Origin: Brachybacterium massiliense
GTDB lineage: Bacteria; Actinomycetota; Actinomycetes; Actinomycetales; Dermabacteraceae
Direction: 5' to 3'
Assembly: GCF_900184245.1 (NCBI RefSeq)
Contig: NZ_FXXB01000008.1
Location: 992,001 to 1,056,000, forward strand
DNA length: 64,000 nt
Position numbers and translations under genes: made by a program. Position 1 is the stretch's first letter; each line of letters starts with the position of its first letter. The notes below the pieces were generated by a model that worked only from the letters and a program-made list of their open reading frames with translations, made no database searches and had not been told where the DNA came from. Shown here piece by piece: positions 34,821 to 42,952 of this stretch.

Positions 34821-34853
34821 TTATAGCCCCCTCATTCCCCCACTTCTGCAACG
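34715..34853. repeat. Two 55-bp direct repeats, 84 bp apart
   Basis: Copies 34715-34769 and 34799-34853 are identical except for one base (54 of 55). Each runs from CGCGAGGGTGACGAAACTGG to CCCCCACTTCTGCAACG and has a small inverted core, GGGGTTATAGCCCC in copy 1. The second copy supplies the last codons and the TAA stop of the convergent transglutaminase frame. Copy 1 continues into AACGGTCGGCG, similar to the AACGGTCGACG ending of the 56-bp repeats near 7.1 and 8.5 kb. Confidence 0.95.
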
Positions 34854-37203
34854 CGGGGCGGGTGGGACGCGCCTCCGGGCTGGGGCGTAGATGGCACTGG
34901 TGTAGGCGGCGGCGATGCGGGCGGCCGCGGCGCGCTGCTCCTCGCTCACCTCGAGCTCGCCCGCGTCGATCTGCTCGAGCAGGTCCTCGAGCGCACGGGC
35001 CGGGGGCAGCGTGGGGTCGAGCGCGATATGGGTGGGCGGCCTGCCCCAGGCGCCGGTGATCGCGAGCCAGCGGATCGCGGTCTCGCGCACGGCCAGCTCA
35101 CGGGTGATCTCGGACCAGGCCAGCGCTCCCGCGCGGCGATGGATCCGCTCCGCCCCGAGCGCCGTGCCGGCCCCGTCACCAGTACCACCCTCGAACAGCG
35201 CCGCCCAGCGCTGCTCCCGGGCGTGCGCGCGGCGGCGTCGGATCACCAGCACCGTCAGCGCGGCCGCCGCTGCGAGCAGTGCGCCGAGGGCGAGGGTGGT
35301 CACCACTCCCCCTTCGATGCGCTGGACCGTCTCCTCGGAGGGCCCGGTGCCGCCCTCGTCGGACTCCTCCTCGGTGGTGCCCTCCTCGCTCGAGGACTCC
35401 TCGGTGGTGTCCTCCTCGCTGGTGGGCTCTTCCTCGGTCGGCTCCTCCTGGGTGGGCTCCTCGTCGCCGCGCGCCTCGGGGGTGTCCTGCTGGGCGGCGG
35501 CGTCGGTGACGCCGGGGGTGCTCACACCGTTCGCGGCCGCGGCGGGCGTCGGCTCGAAGCGCACCCAGCCGTGCTCGGGGCCGAACCACACCTCGGGCCA
35601 GGCGTGCGCGTTCTTCGCGCTGACGGTCCACTGATTCCCGTCCTGCTCGCCGGCGGTGAAGCCGATGACCACGCGCGAGGGGTAGCCCTGCGAGGTCATC
35701 ATCAGCGCGAACGCGGCGGCGAACTGCTCGCAGTAGCCGATGCGGTCGGCGAGGAAGGATTCCAGCGGGTCCTCGCCCGGGGCCGTGTTGACGGTGAGCG
35801 AGTAGGCGAAGGTGTTGCGGAAGTAGTCCTGGTAGGCGACGGCGGTGTCGAAGGCGTTGTCGGCCCGGGCGCTCTCGGCGATGGTGTCGGCGAGCTCGGC
35901 GGCGGTCTCGGGTACCTCCTCGCGGGAGGTGTAGCCGGCGTCGAAGGGCTGGTCGAACACGGCGGGGTCCACGGAGCGCAGGGCGTCGGCGGAGCTGGTG
36001 CGCTGCTCGGAGCGGATCGTGTACTCCTGCCCCACCAGGGCGGTCTGGCCGCGGGCCAGGGCGATCTCGCCCTGCGAGGGCTGGACCACCACGGTCTCGT
36101 CGAGCTCGGAGTCGGCGAACTCGACCGAGCGCACGTTGTCCGGCACGGGCAGGCGGTCCCCGGCGTAGCTGGTGACCTCGACGTCGGTCTCGATGAAGTC
36201 GTCGGCGCTGCCGTGCACGGGCACGCCGTCGTCGCGGGAGTCGCTGAACGCCGCGAGACCGAGTGCGAGCGCCTCCCCCTCGACGTCCCCGCGGTAAGCC
36301 TCGCCGTCGAAGGTGTTCAGCGAGCGCAGCCGCAGGTAGGAGGGGTTCTCGGCGGTGGTGGTGTAGCGCAGCACCTCGGTGTCCTGCTGCTGCAGGAGGG
36401 AGCGGCGCACGGAGACGTCGTCGTCGATCATCACGGGGCCGAGCGCGGGGGCGTTGGGGTCTTGCCAGCGCTCGAGCACGTCGACGTTCAGCGCGATCCG
36501 GGCGCGCCACGAGCGCCACGCACACCGCGGTCACGGCGGCGGTGCGCAGCGGGTGGGCGGTGGGGCCCGCCTGGGGCCGACGGTCGCCGCGCAGGTAGCG
36601 CGGGTCGGCGTGGACGGTGCGGGTGGCGAGGATCGTGGCCCCGGCGAGCACGGGCAGGGTGAGCGTCCACCACGGCCCGCCGGCGGGCTGCTGCAGGGCC
36701 GGGATCAGGATCGCCCCCATCAGCAGCAGGCCGGTGGGGGTGTGCCAGCCCAGGTCCAGGTACATCACGTCCAACAGCAGCGCCAGCAGGGCGACCACCA
36801 GCACCACCAGGACGAGCCCGTGCGCGCCGAGGGCCACCGGCGGCATCCCGTTCGCGAGCTCGTTGACGGCGGCGGTGAAGATCTCGGCCTGGGTGCGCAC
36901 CATCCCCACCGGGCCCGAGGACCACGGCAGCAGCCCCTGGAGCGTCTGGATCACCACCACGAGCACCACGATCAATCCGGCCTGCGCGAGCGGGACCAGC
37001 ATCGGCCGCTTCAGCACCTGGCGCAGCACCACGCCGCCGAGGATCACGGGCGCGGCGCCGGTGACGGTGAGGGTCAGCCAGGACGAACCGGCCAGCAGCT
37101 GGGAGGCGGGCGCCGAGGCGCACAGCAGCGCGGCCAGCAGCAGCAGAGCACGGCCGACGAGGTGCGGGCCTTCCAGAGCGGGCCTGCCCATCAGCGGACT
37201 CAT
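34821..37203 (-). pseudogene. TgpA-type transglutaminase-like membrane protein, frameshifted
   Basis: Third gene of a MoxR, DUF58, transglutaminase operon, starting ATG 37203 in overlap with the DUF58 stop (ATGA). About 230 N-terminal residues encode membrane spans as in TgpA. Near 36498-36502 the frame breaks: one extra base in a CCGGG run shifts translation, while the rest continues in another frame from about 36500. That part holds the transglutaminase domain with GYCEQFAAAF (cysteine), NAHAWPEV (histidine) and WVRFEPTP, an E/T/S-rich linker, a membrane span and a cytoplasmic tail. Repaired, the product would be about 793 residues, normal for the family. Mutation or sequencing error are both possible. 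Confidence 0.85.
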
Positions 37204-38558
37204 GACGGCTCCTCCTCGTCAGCGGCGGTGAGGAGGTCGTCGAGCGAGTCGGCGCTGGTGCCGCGCACCAGGGTCCAGGAGCCGAGGTGGGAGCGGGTGG
37301 GGGCGTGGCGCTCACGGGCCCGCCGCATCGCTCGCGCGTGCTGCTCGTGGGCGTGGCCGAAGTCCTCGCCGTCGGCGGGGCCCATGCGGCGGGCCGGGGG
37401 CCGGGTGCGGGTCTGCTCGTCCTCGTCGAGGGCGGGGCGCAGGGCGACGGCGGTGCGGTGGGTGGAGCGGCCGGCGAAGCGGTCCAGGTCCAGGCCTGAG
37501 AAGGGGTCGCCGTCGTCGGGGCCGAGCGCGATCGCGAGCGCGGTGTCGCCGGTGGCGTGGTCCCGGCCGATGCCGCCGGAGGCGTCGTCGTCGTCGAAGT
37601 CGACCTCGGCGAGCGCGAGCAGGGAGGCACGCTGCTCCACGGCATCGGCCTCGCTGCCCAGCGGCGAGGGGCCGGGGATGCCGCGGCGGCGACCGGTGCG
37701 GGTGATCTCATCGCCCGAGGCGTCCACGATGCGCACCTCCCAGCCGTTCAGGCCCAGGGCGTTCAGCACGGTCGCCGCGTGGGAGACCAGCGCGTCCTCG
37801 ACCTGCGGGGAGGGGTTGTCGCGGCGGCTGGTGTCGAGCATGATCACGGCGCTGCGCCCGGCGGCGGGCTCGTCCTCGCGGGTCATCAGCTGGCCGGAGC
37901 GGGCGCTCGCTCGCCAGTGGATGCGGCGGATGTCATCGCCCGTGGCGTAAGGGCGGGCGATCGGGCCGATCTCGCCCACGCCGGGTGCGGCGGCGGCGCT
38001 GAGCGCGCCGTCGGCGGTGATGCCGGTGGCGCGCTCGGCGGCGGGCGCCATCTCGGAGATCACCGGCAGGCCGCTGAGCACGAGCTCGTCGTGGACGGTG
38101 CGGCGCAGGTGGAACATGCCCAGCACGTCGCGCACGATCAGCGAGTAGGGGCCCAGCGGGTGCGGGCCGCGCCGCCCCACCCGCAGCACGTGCGGCATCC
38201 GCGCAGCGAGCGGCAGGTCGCCCTGGCCGCCGAGCGCCTCGGGCAGGTGCTCGCGCGCGATGCCGCGGCCCAGCGGGAGGATCGTCAGCCAGGCGGTGCG
38301 GTTCAGCTCGAGCATCACCCGGGCGGGGGCGCCGACGGGCACGGCGTCGTCCACCAGGCGGCGCTGCGGACGCAGGCCCAGGCTGCTGACGGCGATGCCG
38401 ATCCCGCCGATGGCCAGCATCAGGAGTCCGGCCGCGGCGGCGTGGCGCAGGGGCATCACGCGAGAGAGGTCGCCGAGCACCCACAGCAGCGCGCTGCCCA
38501 GGAGCACGGCGAGGCCGCGCCCGGTGGGGCGCACCACGGTGCCCGGGCGGGGGGTCAC
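37200..38558 (-). CDS. DUF58 domain protein of the MoxR operon
   Basis: A 452-residue protein. Two hydrophobic segments lie at about residues 13-30 and 38-58, and the DUF58 region carries the characteristic RPYATGDDIRRIHWRASAR, then a VWA-like strand AVIMLDTSRRD. Such proteins are MoxR-operon partners thought to help assemble or modify cell-surface complexes. GTG 38558 overlaps the moxR stop (GTGA), which decides the start. The C-terminal 90 residues are arginine-rich and poorly conserved. Confidence 0.9.
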   Translation of the reverse strand: MTPRPGTVVRPTGRGLAVLLGSALLWVLGDLSRVMPLRHAAAAGLLMLAIGGIGIAVSSLGLRPQRRLVDDAVPVGAPARVMLELNRTAWLTILPLGRGIAREHLPEALGGQGDLPLAARMPHVLRVGRRGPHPLGPYSLIVRDVLGMFHLRRTVHDELVLSGLPVISEMAPAAERATGITADGALSAAAAPGVGEIGPIARPYATGDDIRRIHWRASARSGQLMTREDEPAAGRSAVIMLDTSRRDNPSPQVEDALVSHAATVLNALGLNGWEVRIVDASGDEITRTGRRRGIPGPSPLGSEADAVEQRASLLALAEVDFDDDDASGGIGRDHATGDTALAIALGPDDGDPFSGLDLDRFAGRSTHRTAVALRPALDEDEQTRTRPPARRMGPADGEDFGHAHEQHARAMRRARERHAPTRSHLGSWTLVRGTSADSLDDLLTAADEEEPS

Positions 38559-39601
38559 GTCTGCGGGGTGCTGCGCAGCACCTGGTCGATGAGCTCCCCG
38601 GCGGTCGCGCCGCGGGAGAGCGCCTGCGGGGTCAGGTGCATGCGGTGGCGCCACACCGGCATGATCACGTCGGCGATGTCCTGCGGGGTCACGAAGAGGC
38701 GCCCGCCGAGCGCGGCGTTGGCCTTGGCGGCGCGCACCAGGTGCACGGCGGCGCGGGGCGAGGCGCCGAGGGTGACCTGCGGGTGGGAGCGGGTGGCGGC
38801 GGCCAGGCGCACCACGTAGTCCAGGATCGTGGGAGAGGCGTAGACGCTGCGCACGGCGCCCACGTGCGCGGCGATCCGCTCGGGGGTGGTGCGCTCGGTG
38901 ACCGAGGCGAGCAGGTCATGCTCTCCTTCGGGCACGGGCCCGGCCTGGGCGGCGAGCATGCGTGCCTCGGCGGAGGGGACGGGGTAGCCCATCGTGGTCT
39001 GGGCGAGGAAGCGGTCCCGCTGCGCTTCGGGCAGTCGGTAGGTGCCCTCCATCTCGACGGGGTTGGCGGTGGCGACCACCATGAACGGCTCGGCGAGCGG
39101 ATAGGTGGTGCCGTCGACGCTGACCTGCCGCTCCTCCATCGCCTCGAGCAGCGCGGACTGGGTCTTGGGGGAGGCGCGGTTGATCTCGTCGGCCAGCAGG
39201 ATCTGGGTGAACACCGCGCCGGGGCGGAACTCGAACTCGGCGGTGGCCTGGTTGAACACGCTCGCGCCGGTGACATCGCCGGGCAGCAGGTCGGGGGTGA
39301 ACTGGATGCGGTGGCGCTCGGCGCCGAGCGCGGCGGCGAGGGACTTGGCGAGCATCGTCTTGCCCACGCCCGGGATGTCCTCGATCAGCAGGTGCCCGCC
39401 GGCGAACAGCACCAGCACGGCGATGCGGGCCACCTCGTCCTTGCCCTCGACGAGCGTGGCGATCTCGGCGATGACCGATTCGGCCTCGGCGGCGATCTCG
39501 CGGGCGTCGGTCTCGCTGAGCGCGCCGCCGAGCTCGCTGGCGCGGTTCTCGGGATGCCGGGGGTCCTGTGAGGCCGTGACCGAGGGGACATCCTGCGTCA
39601 T
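38555..39601 (-). CDS. MoxR family AAA+ ATPase
   Basis: A 348-residue AAA+ chaperone-like ATPase. Walker A is EDIPGVGKTM near residues 75-83, Walker B is ILLADEINRASPKTQ near 138-150, and sensor 1 ATANPVEMEGTY follows. It is the first gene of the moxR, DUF58, transglutaminase operon. ATG 39601 is selected because AAGGAG lies seven bases upstream; an in-frame ATG at 39640 has no such site. The cluster is thought to act on membrane or envelope maturation in other bacteria; the client here is unknown. Confidence 0.92.
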   Translation of the reverse strand: MTQDVPSVTASQDPRHPENRASELGGALSETDAREIAAEAESVIAEIATLVEGKDEVARIAVLVLFAGGHLLIEDIPGVGKTMLAKSLAAALGAERHRIQFTPDLLPGDVTGASVFNQATAEFEFRPGAVFTQILLADEINRASPKTQSALLEAMEERQVSVDGTTYPLAEPFMVVATANPVEMEGTYRLPEAQRDRFLAQTTMGYPVPSAEARMLAAQAGPVPEGEHDLLASVTERTTPERIAAHVGAVRSVYASPTILDYVVRLAAATRSHPQVTLGASPRAAVHLVRAAKANAALGGRLFVTPQDIADVIMPVWRHRMHLTPQALSRGATAGELIDQVLRSTPQT

Positions 39602-39691
39602 GTCGAGCTCCTTCTGGTCACCGTCGGATGAGGAGTTCATCAGAAATTTGCCCCGGGATGAACGCTCCGGGAAGCACGTGGCGGCGTTGAC

Positions 39692-39704
39692 TCATACAGT
39701 ATGA
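39692..39704. promoter_or_regulatory. 13-bp perfect palindrome between divergent surface-protein and MoxR genes
   Basis: TCATACAGTATGA is fully symmetric around its central A. It is the only AT-rich piece of the 133-bp divergent region and overlaps TTGACT (39687-39692), a possible -35 of the LAETG gene. Position and symmetry suggest an operator, but no matching second copy was noticed in the window. Confidence 0.4.
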
Positions 39705-39734
39705 CCGGTTCTGAATGTCTTCTGAGGAGTTCTG

Positions 39735-40919
39735 ATGATCGTCCGCCGTGGCCGTGCCGGCGTCCGCCTGAGCGGGGCGCTCCTGCTGGCCGCGGCCTGC
39801 GCAGCGGGTCCTGCGGCAGCGCAGGCCGCTCCTGCCCCCGGGGAGATCTCACCGCTGCAGAGCGGGGCCGAGTGCGAGGGGGTCAAGCCCTCGGTGGGGG
39901 TCTCCTCCGCAGAGGTGGCGGTCGGTGAGTCGGTGACGATCACGGCCACCTGCTTCACAGGCCGCTCCGCGATCACCGGCGATGTCATCACGCCCACGGG
40001 TCCGCAGTCGATCTCGGGCACCACCGCAGCCGACGGGTCGTTCTCGGCGAACTTCACAGCGCAGACCGAAGGCGAGCACGCCGTCTCGCTGACCAGCGGC
40101 GGGCGGCAGGCCACGACTGCGTTCACGGTCACCGCGGGCTCCGAGGAGGAGCCCACGGACCCGCCGGAGGAGGAGCCCACCGATCCACCGGAGGAGCCGA
40201 CGGACCCCGAGCCCACCGAGCCGGATCCCACGGAGCCTGAGCCCACCGAGCCGCCCGAGGAGGAGCCGACGCAGCCGGAGGACCCGGACGCGGAGGACCC
40301 CGGTGACGAGGACCCCGACGCGGAGGATCCCGACGGCGACCAGCCCGCCCCCGGCACCGGGGAGGACGACGGCTCCGAGGACTCCGACGATTCCGCGCCC
40401 TCTCCGGGCGCCGGCGAGGACGGCGGGGCCGACGACGGCACCGAGAGCGGATCCGGTGAGGAGACCGGCAGCGGCACCGGCGACACCGGCAGCGGGGGCG
40501 AGCAGGGCTCCGAGGGCCCGGGGCCGTCGGCCGGCGAGCCCACCCAGCCCGAGAACGACCCCCCCTCTCCCGCTCCGTCCTCTCCGGGGCCGGATGCGAG
40601 CGATGACCCGGAACAGCCCTCCGGCCGCACTGCAGAGCAAGAGGAGGCCGCGGCCCACGCCGCGGCCCTGACCTCGCTGTTCGCCTTCGGCCTCTCCGGC
40701 GGTCAGATGGGCACCTCGCCCGAGGACATCGGTGATCCCTCCGGTGCGGGCTCCGCGACCGACGGTTCCGGTTCCGGCAACTCCGGCTCCGGCGCCTCCG
40801 ACGGCGGCGGTGAGCTCGCGGAGACCGGCACCGAGGTCAGCGCCGCCGCAGGGCTCGCCGCGCTGTCGCTGGTGGGCGGGGCCGGTCTGCTCTGGCACCA
40901 GCGGCGCCGCACGCGCTGA
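39735..40919 (+). CDS. Surface protein with proline/acidic stalk and LAETG sorting signal
   Basis: A 394-residue exported protein. The signal peptide covers about residues 1-32. A single Ig-like domain follows (about 45-135, VSSAEVAVGESVTITATCFTG) with two cysteines that could form a disulfide. Residues about 136-270 are a stalk of E, D, P and T in EEPTDPPEE- and DPDAEDP-type repeats. The C-terminus ends in LAETG near residue 361, a hydrophobic span and RRRTR, the layout of class E-like sortase substrates. GAGGAG precedes ATG 39735. Ligand and role are unknown. Confidence 0.85.
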   Translation: MIVRRGRAGVRLSGALLLAAACAAGPAAAQAAPAPGEISPLQSGAECEGVKPSVGVSSAEVAVGESVTITATCFTGRSAITGDVITPTGPQSISGTTAADGSFSANFTAQTEGEHAVSLTSGGRQATTAFTVTAGSEEEPTDPPEEEPTDPPEEPTDPEPTEPDPTEPEPTEPPEEEPTQPEDPDAEDPGDEDPDAEDPDGDQPAPGTGEDDGSEDSDDSAPSPGAGEDGGADDGTESGSGEETGSGTGDTGSGGEQGSEGPGPSAGEPTQPENDPPSPAPSSPGPDASDDPEQPSGRTAEQEEAAAHAAALTSLFAFGLSGGQMGTSPEDIGDPSGAGSATDGSGSGNSGSGASDGGGELAETGTEVSAAAGLAALSLVGGAGLLWHQRRRTR

Positions 40920-40995
40920 ACCGGCTGGGACAGCTCAGGGAGCTCAGGCCGCCCCGTCGGTCCTTCCCGGCCGGCCGCTCAGGTGCTCCGGCCGC

Positions 40996-42387
40996 TCAGG
41001 CGGTGCGGCCGCGGCGGGTCTGCAGCGCGATCAGTGCCGCGATCAGCAGCGCGCCCGCGACCAGCGCGATCCCTCCCACGGCCACCGCACCGCTGACGCC
41101 CACCAGCGCGCCGAGCCAGGCCAGGGTGATGCCGTTGCCGGTGCGCATGCCGTTGCCGATCATCGAGTAGACGCCCACCACGCGCCCGCGCTGGTCCTCG
41201 GGGGCGCGCAGCTGCACCAGCGCCTGACCGATCGCGGTGGCCGCGAGATTCGCGACCCCGCCGATCACGAGCGCGGTGATTGCGATGGCGTAATGCGTGG
41301 TGGTGGCGACGATCAGGGAGGTCAGCCCGAAGGTCACCGCCGCGATCACGGCGCCGCGCACGTCGACCTTGAGGATCCCGGTGGCCTCGAGTAGGAAGCC
41401 GCCCACCACTCCCCCGATGCCGTTGGCGAACAGCAGAGCGCCGTAGCCGAGGCCGCCCTCCTCGGCGGCACCGAGGGTGTCGGCGAAGTTCGGCATCGCC
41501 ACCTGGAGGGAGGCGCCCACGCACACGGCGATGAGTCCGGCGAGCGCGATCATGCCCACCAGCACCTTGTCCCCGCCCACGGTGCGCAGCACCCGCGGGG
41601 TGTCCAGGATCGAGACCTTCTCGCGGCGCACGATGCCGCTGCGGGTGTGGCCGGTGAAGGGGGTGCGCAGCATCAGCACCGTCATCGGCAGGTAGAACAG
41701 GATGTTGGCGAAGATCCCGAACGTGGGCCCGAGCAGCAGCATCAGCACCGAGCCCACCACCGGGCCGGCCAGCACGCCGAGGCTCTTGAACGTGGCGTTC
41801 AGGCGCACGGCGCTGGGCAGCTCGCGCGGCTCGGCGAAGTCGTGGAGCATCAGCTGCTCGGCCGGGCCCCACAGCGCGCCCGCGCAGCCGTGCAGCACCA
41901 GCAGCACGCACGCGCTCCACATCTCGAGCGTGCCGGTGAGGAACAGCAGCCCCCACGCCAGGGACACGAACGCGAACAGACCCTGGGCGATCTGGATGAT
42001 GCGCCGGCAGTCGTACTTCTCGGCGAGAGAGCCGAACAGCACCGAGAACATGAGGAACGGCAGCCAGTGGCTGATCACCTGAAAGCCCACCAGCCACGGC
42101 GACTCGAACACCTGCCACAGCACCCAGTAGGTGATGACGTGCTCGATGTTGTCGCCCATCATCGACAGCCCGGCGGTGACCAGATAGGGGCGGGAGTGCT
42201 TGTCGCGCAGCGGGCCGAAGCGGCGCGGGGCCTGCAGGTTCGTGGGACTCAGCCTTCTTTCGGGTTCACGGGCCTTTCGGGCGCGCGCCGGTGGCGGGCC
42301 GCGCCGGGGCCCGGGAGCAGTCTCCCCGATGGCGAGCGGCGGCGCCGGGATAGGCCGTACGGTGGGCGGCCTCGGGCCAGCGTCCAA
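40996..42387 (-). CDS. Major facilitator superfamily transporter
   Basis: A transporter with 12 predicted membrane spans; the membrane part begins RPYLVTAGLSMMGDNIEHVI. The loop after the second span (GSLAEKYDCRRIIQIAQG) matches the conserved MFS motif A position. The start is uncertain: the only in-frame initiation codon upstream of the membrane part is TTG 42387, giving 463 residues with an arginine-rich extension of about 45 residues. Family-like sequence starts near NLQAPRRFGPLRDKHSRPY. The 5' segment 42211-42274 is repeated at 42676-42739. Substrate unknown. Confidence 0.78.
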   Translation of the reverse strand: MDAGPRPPTVRPIPAPPLAIGETAPGPRRGPPPARARKAREPERRLSPTNLQAPRRFGPLRDKHSRPYLVTAGLSMMGDNIEHVITYWVLWQVFESPWLVGFQVISHWLPFLMFSVLFGSLAEKYDCRRIIQIAQGLFAFVSLAWGLLFLTGTLEMWSACVLLVLHGCAGALWGPAEQLMLHDFAEPRELPSAVRLNATFKSLGVLAGPVVGSVLMLLLGPTFGIFANILFYLPMTVLMLRTPFTGHTRSGIVRREKVSILDTPRVLRTVGGDKVLVGMIALAGLIAVCVGASLQVAMPNFADTLGAAEEGGLGYGALLFANGIGGVVGGFLLEATGILKVDVRGAVIAAVTFGLTSLIVATTTHYAIAITALVIGGVANLAATAIGQALVQLRAPEDQRGRVVGVYSMIGNGMRTGNGITLAWLGALVGVSGAVAVGGIALVAGALLIAALIALQTRRGRTA

Positions 42388-42539
42388 CTCTACGACTCAC
42401 CCTTGGATCCTGACGGCGCCGAGCCCACTTTAGGGATTATCCATGGAGCGGCTCTCGGACGGCCCCGAGGCAACGCGTACCGCAGCGGGCACCCGTTGCC
42501 GTGCCGTGTTCCCGATCGCGCCCGGCCGCGAGGAGCGCC

Positions 42540-42668
42540 TCAGAGGTCCAGAACGAAACGCAGGGCCTGGTCCACTTCACTCAACTCTGCTGGCCCCAGC
42601 GTGCCGCGACGGGCCACGAGTCTCTCAGTGGAGATGGTGCGCAACTGATCGCCCTCGGAGTTGCTCAT
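42540..42668 (-). pseudogene. MazF/PemK-family toxin, C-terminal remnant
   Basis: A 42-codon frame from ATG 42668 to TGA 42540. Its product contains LRTISTERLVARRGTLGP and ELSEVDQALRFVLDL, which matches the last 35 or so residues of MazF/PemK mRNA interferases, including the final helix. Everything before DQLRTIS, with the active-site half of the toxin, is missing, and no antitoxin gene is present. The sequence upstream is the MFS-like repeat copy, so the break point is near 42665-42676. Not expected to be active. Confidence 0.72.
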
Positions 42669-42675
42669 TGCGCGG

Positions 42676-42739
42676 CGGACCGGATTGGGGCGGGGTCTGC
42701 AGGTTCGTGAGATTCAGCCTTCCCTCGGGCTCGCGGACC
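42676..42739 (-). repeat. Diverged second copy of the MFS gene 5' end
   Basis: Aligned without gaps, 42676-42739 matches 42211-42274 at 51 of 64 bases. In the same frame the minus strand reads REPEGRLNLTNLQT where the MFS gene reads REPERRLSPTNLQA. Both copies have the same orientation and are 465 bp apart. It is a remnant of a paralogous gene start, cut off at the MazF fragment. Confidence 0.7.
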
Positions 42740-42864
42740 CCTCGGGGCGCTCGCCGATAGCGAGCCGCACTTTCGAGACTGCGATCCCCCGCCGCTGCGG
42801 GCGACTCCGGCGCCGCGCGGGAGACGCCGACCGCACCACCTCTCCACAGTCGGCGCGACACGTA

Positions 42865-42893
42865 TTGACACGTGACAAGAGTCGACATACATT
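42865..42893 (+). promoter_or_regulatory. Promoter with overlapping LacI-type operator, first glycoside operon
   Basis: TTGACA (42865-42870) is a perfect -35, 17 bp before TACATT (42888-42893). The near-palindrome TTGACACGTGACAA (42865-42878) covers the -35 box, so a bound repressor would block RNA polymerase. The same sequence with one base changed stands at 62423-62436. Right behind the predicted start point is a hairpin, GTCGCGC-ACATG-GCGCGAC (42901-42919). Confidence 0.65.
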
Positions 42894-42952
42894 CTGTGTC
42901 GTCGCGCACATGGCGCGACAACATCGCAGCACTCGATGCCACTGGAGCCATC

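Larger units (their letters stand above)
42388..42952. other. Gene-poor boundary segment left of the carbohydrate island
   Basis: This 565-bp stretch has no intact gene. From left to right it holds about 150 bp without recognisable features, a MazF C-terminal remnant (42540-42668), a diverged second copy of the MFS gene 5' end (42676-42739), and the promoter and operator of the next operon (42865-42893). The mixture of fragments suggests a recombination scar where the island joins. Confidence 0.6.

Noticed and set aside
34715..34853. CRISPR-like or insertion-sequence structure
   Set aside because: Only two copies with a 29-bp spacer, no transposase and no target duplication.
42540..42668. 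Functional MazF toxin
   Set aside because: Only the C-terminal 35 or so residues remain; the catalytic half and any antitoxin gene are missing.
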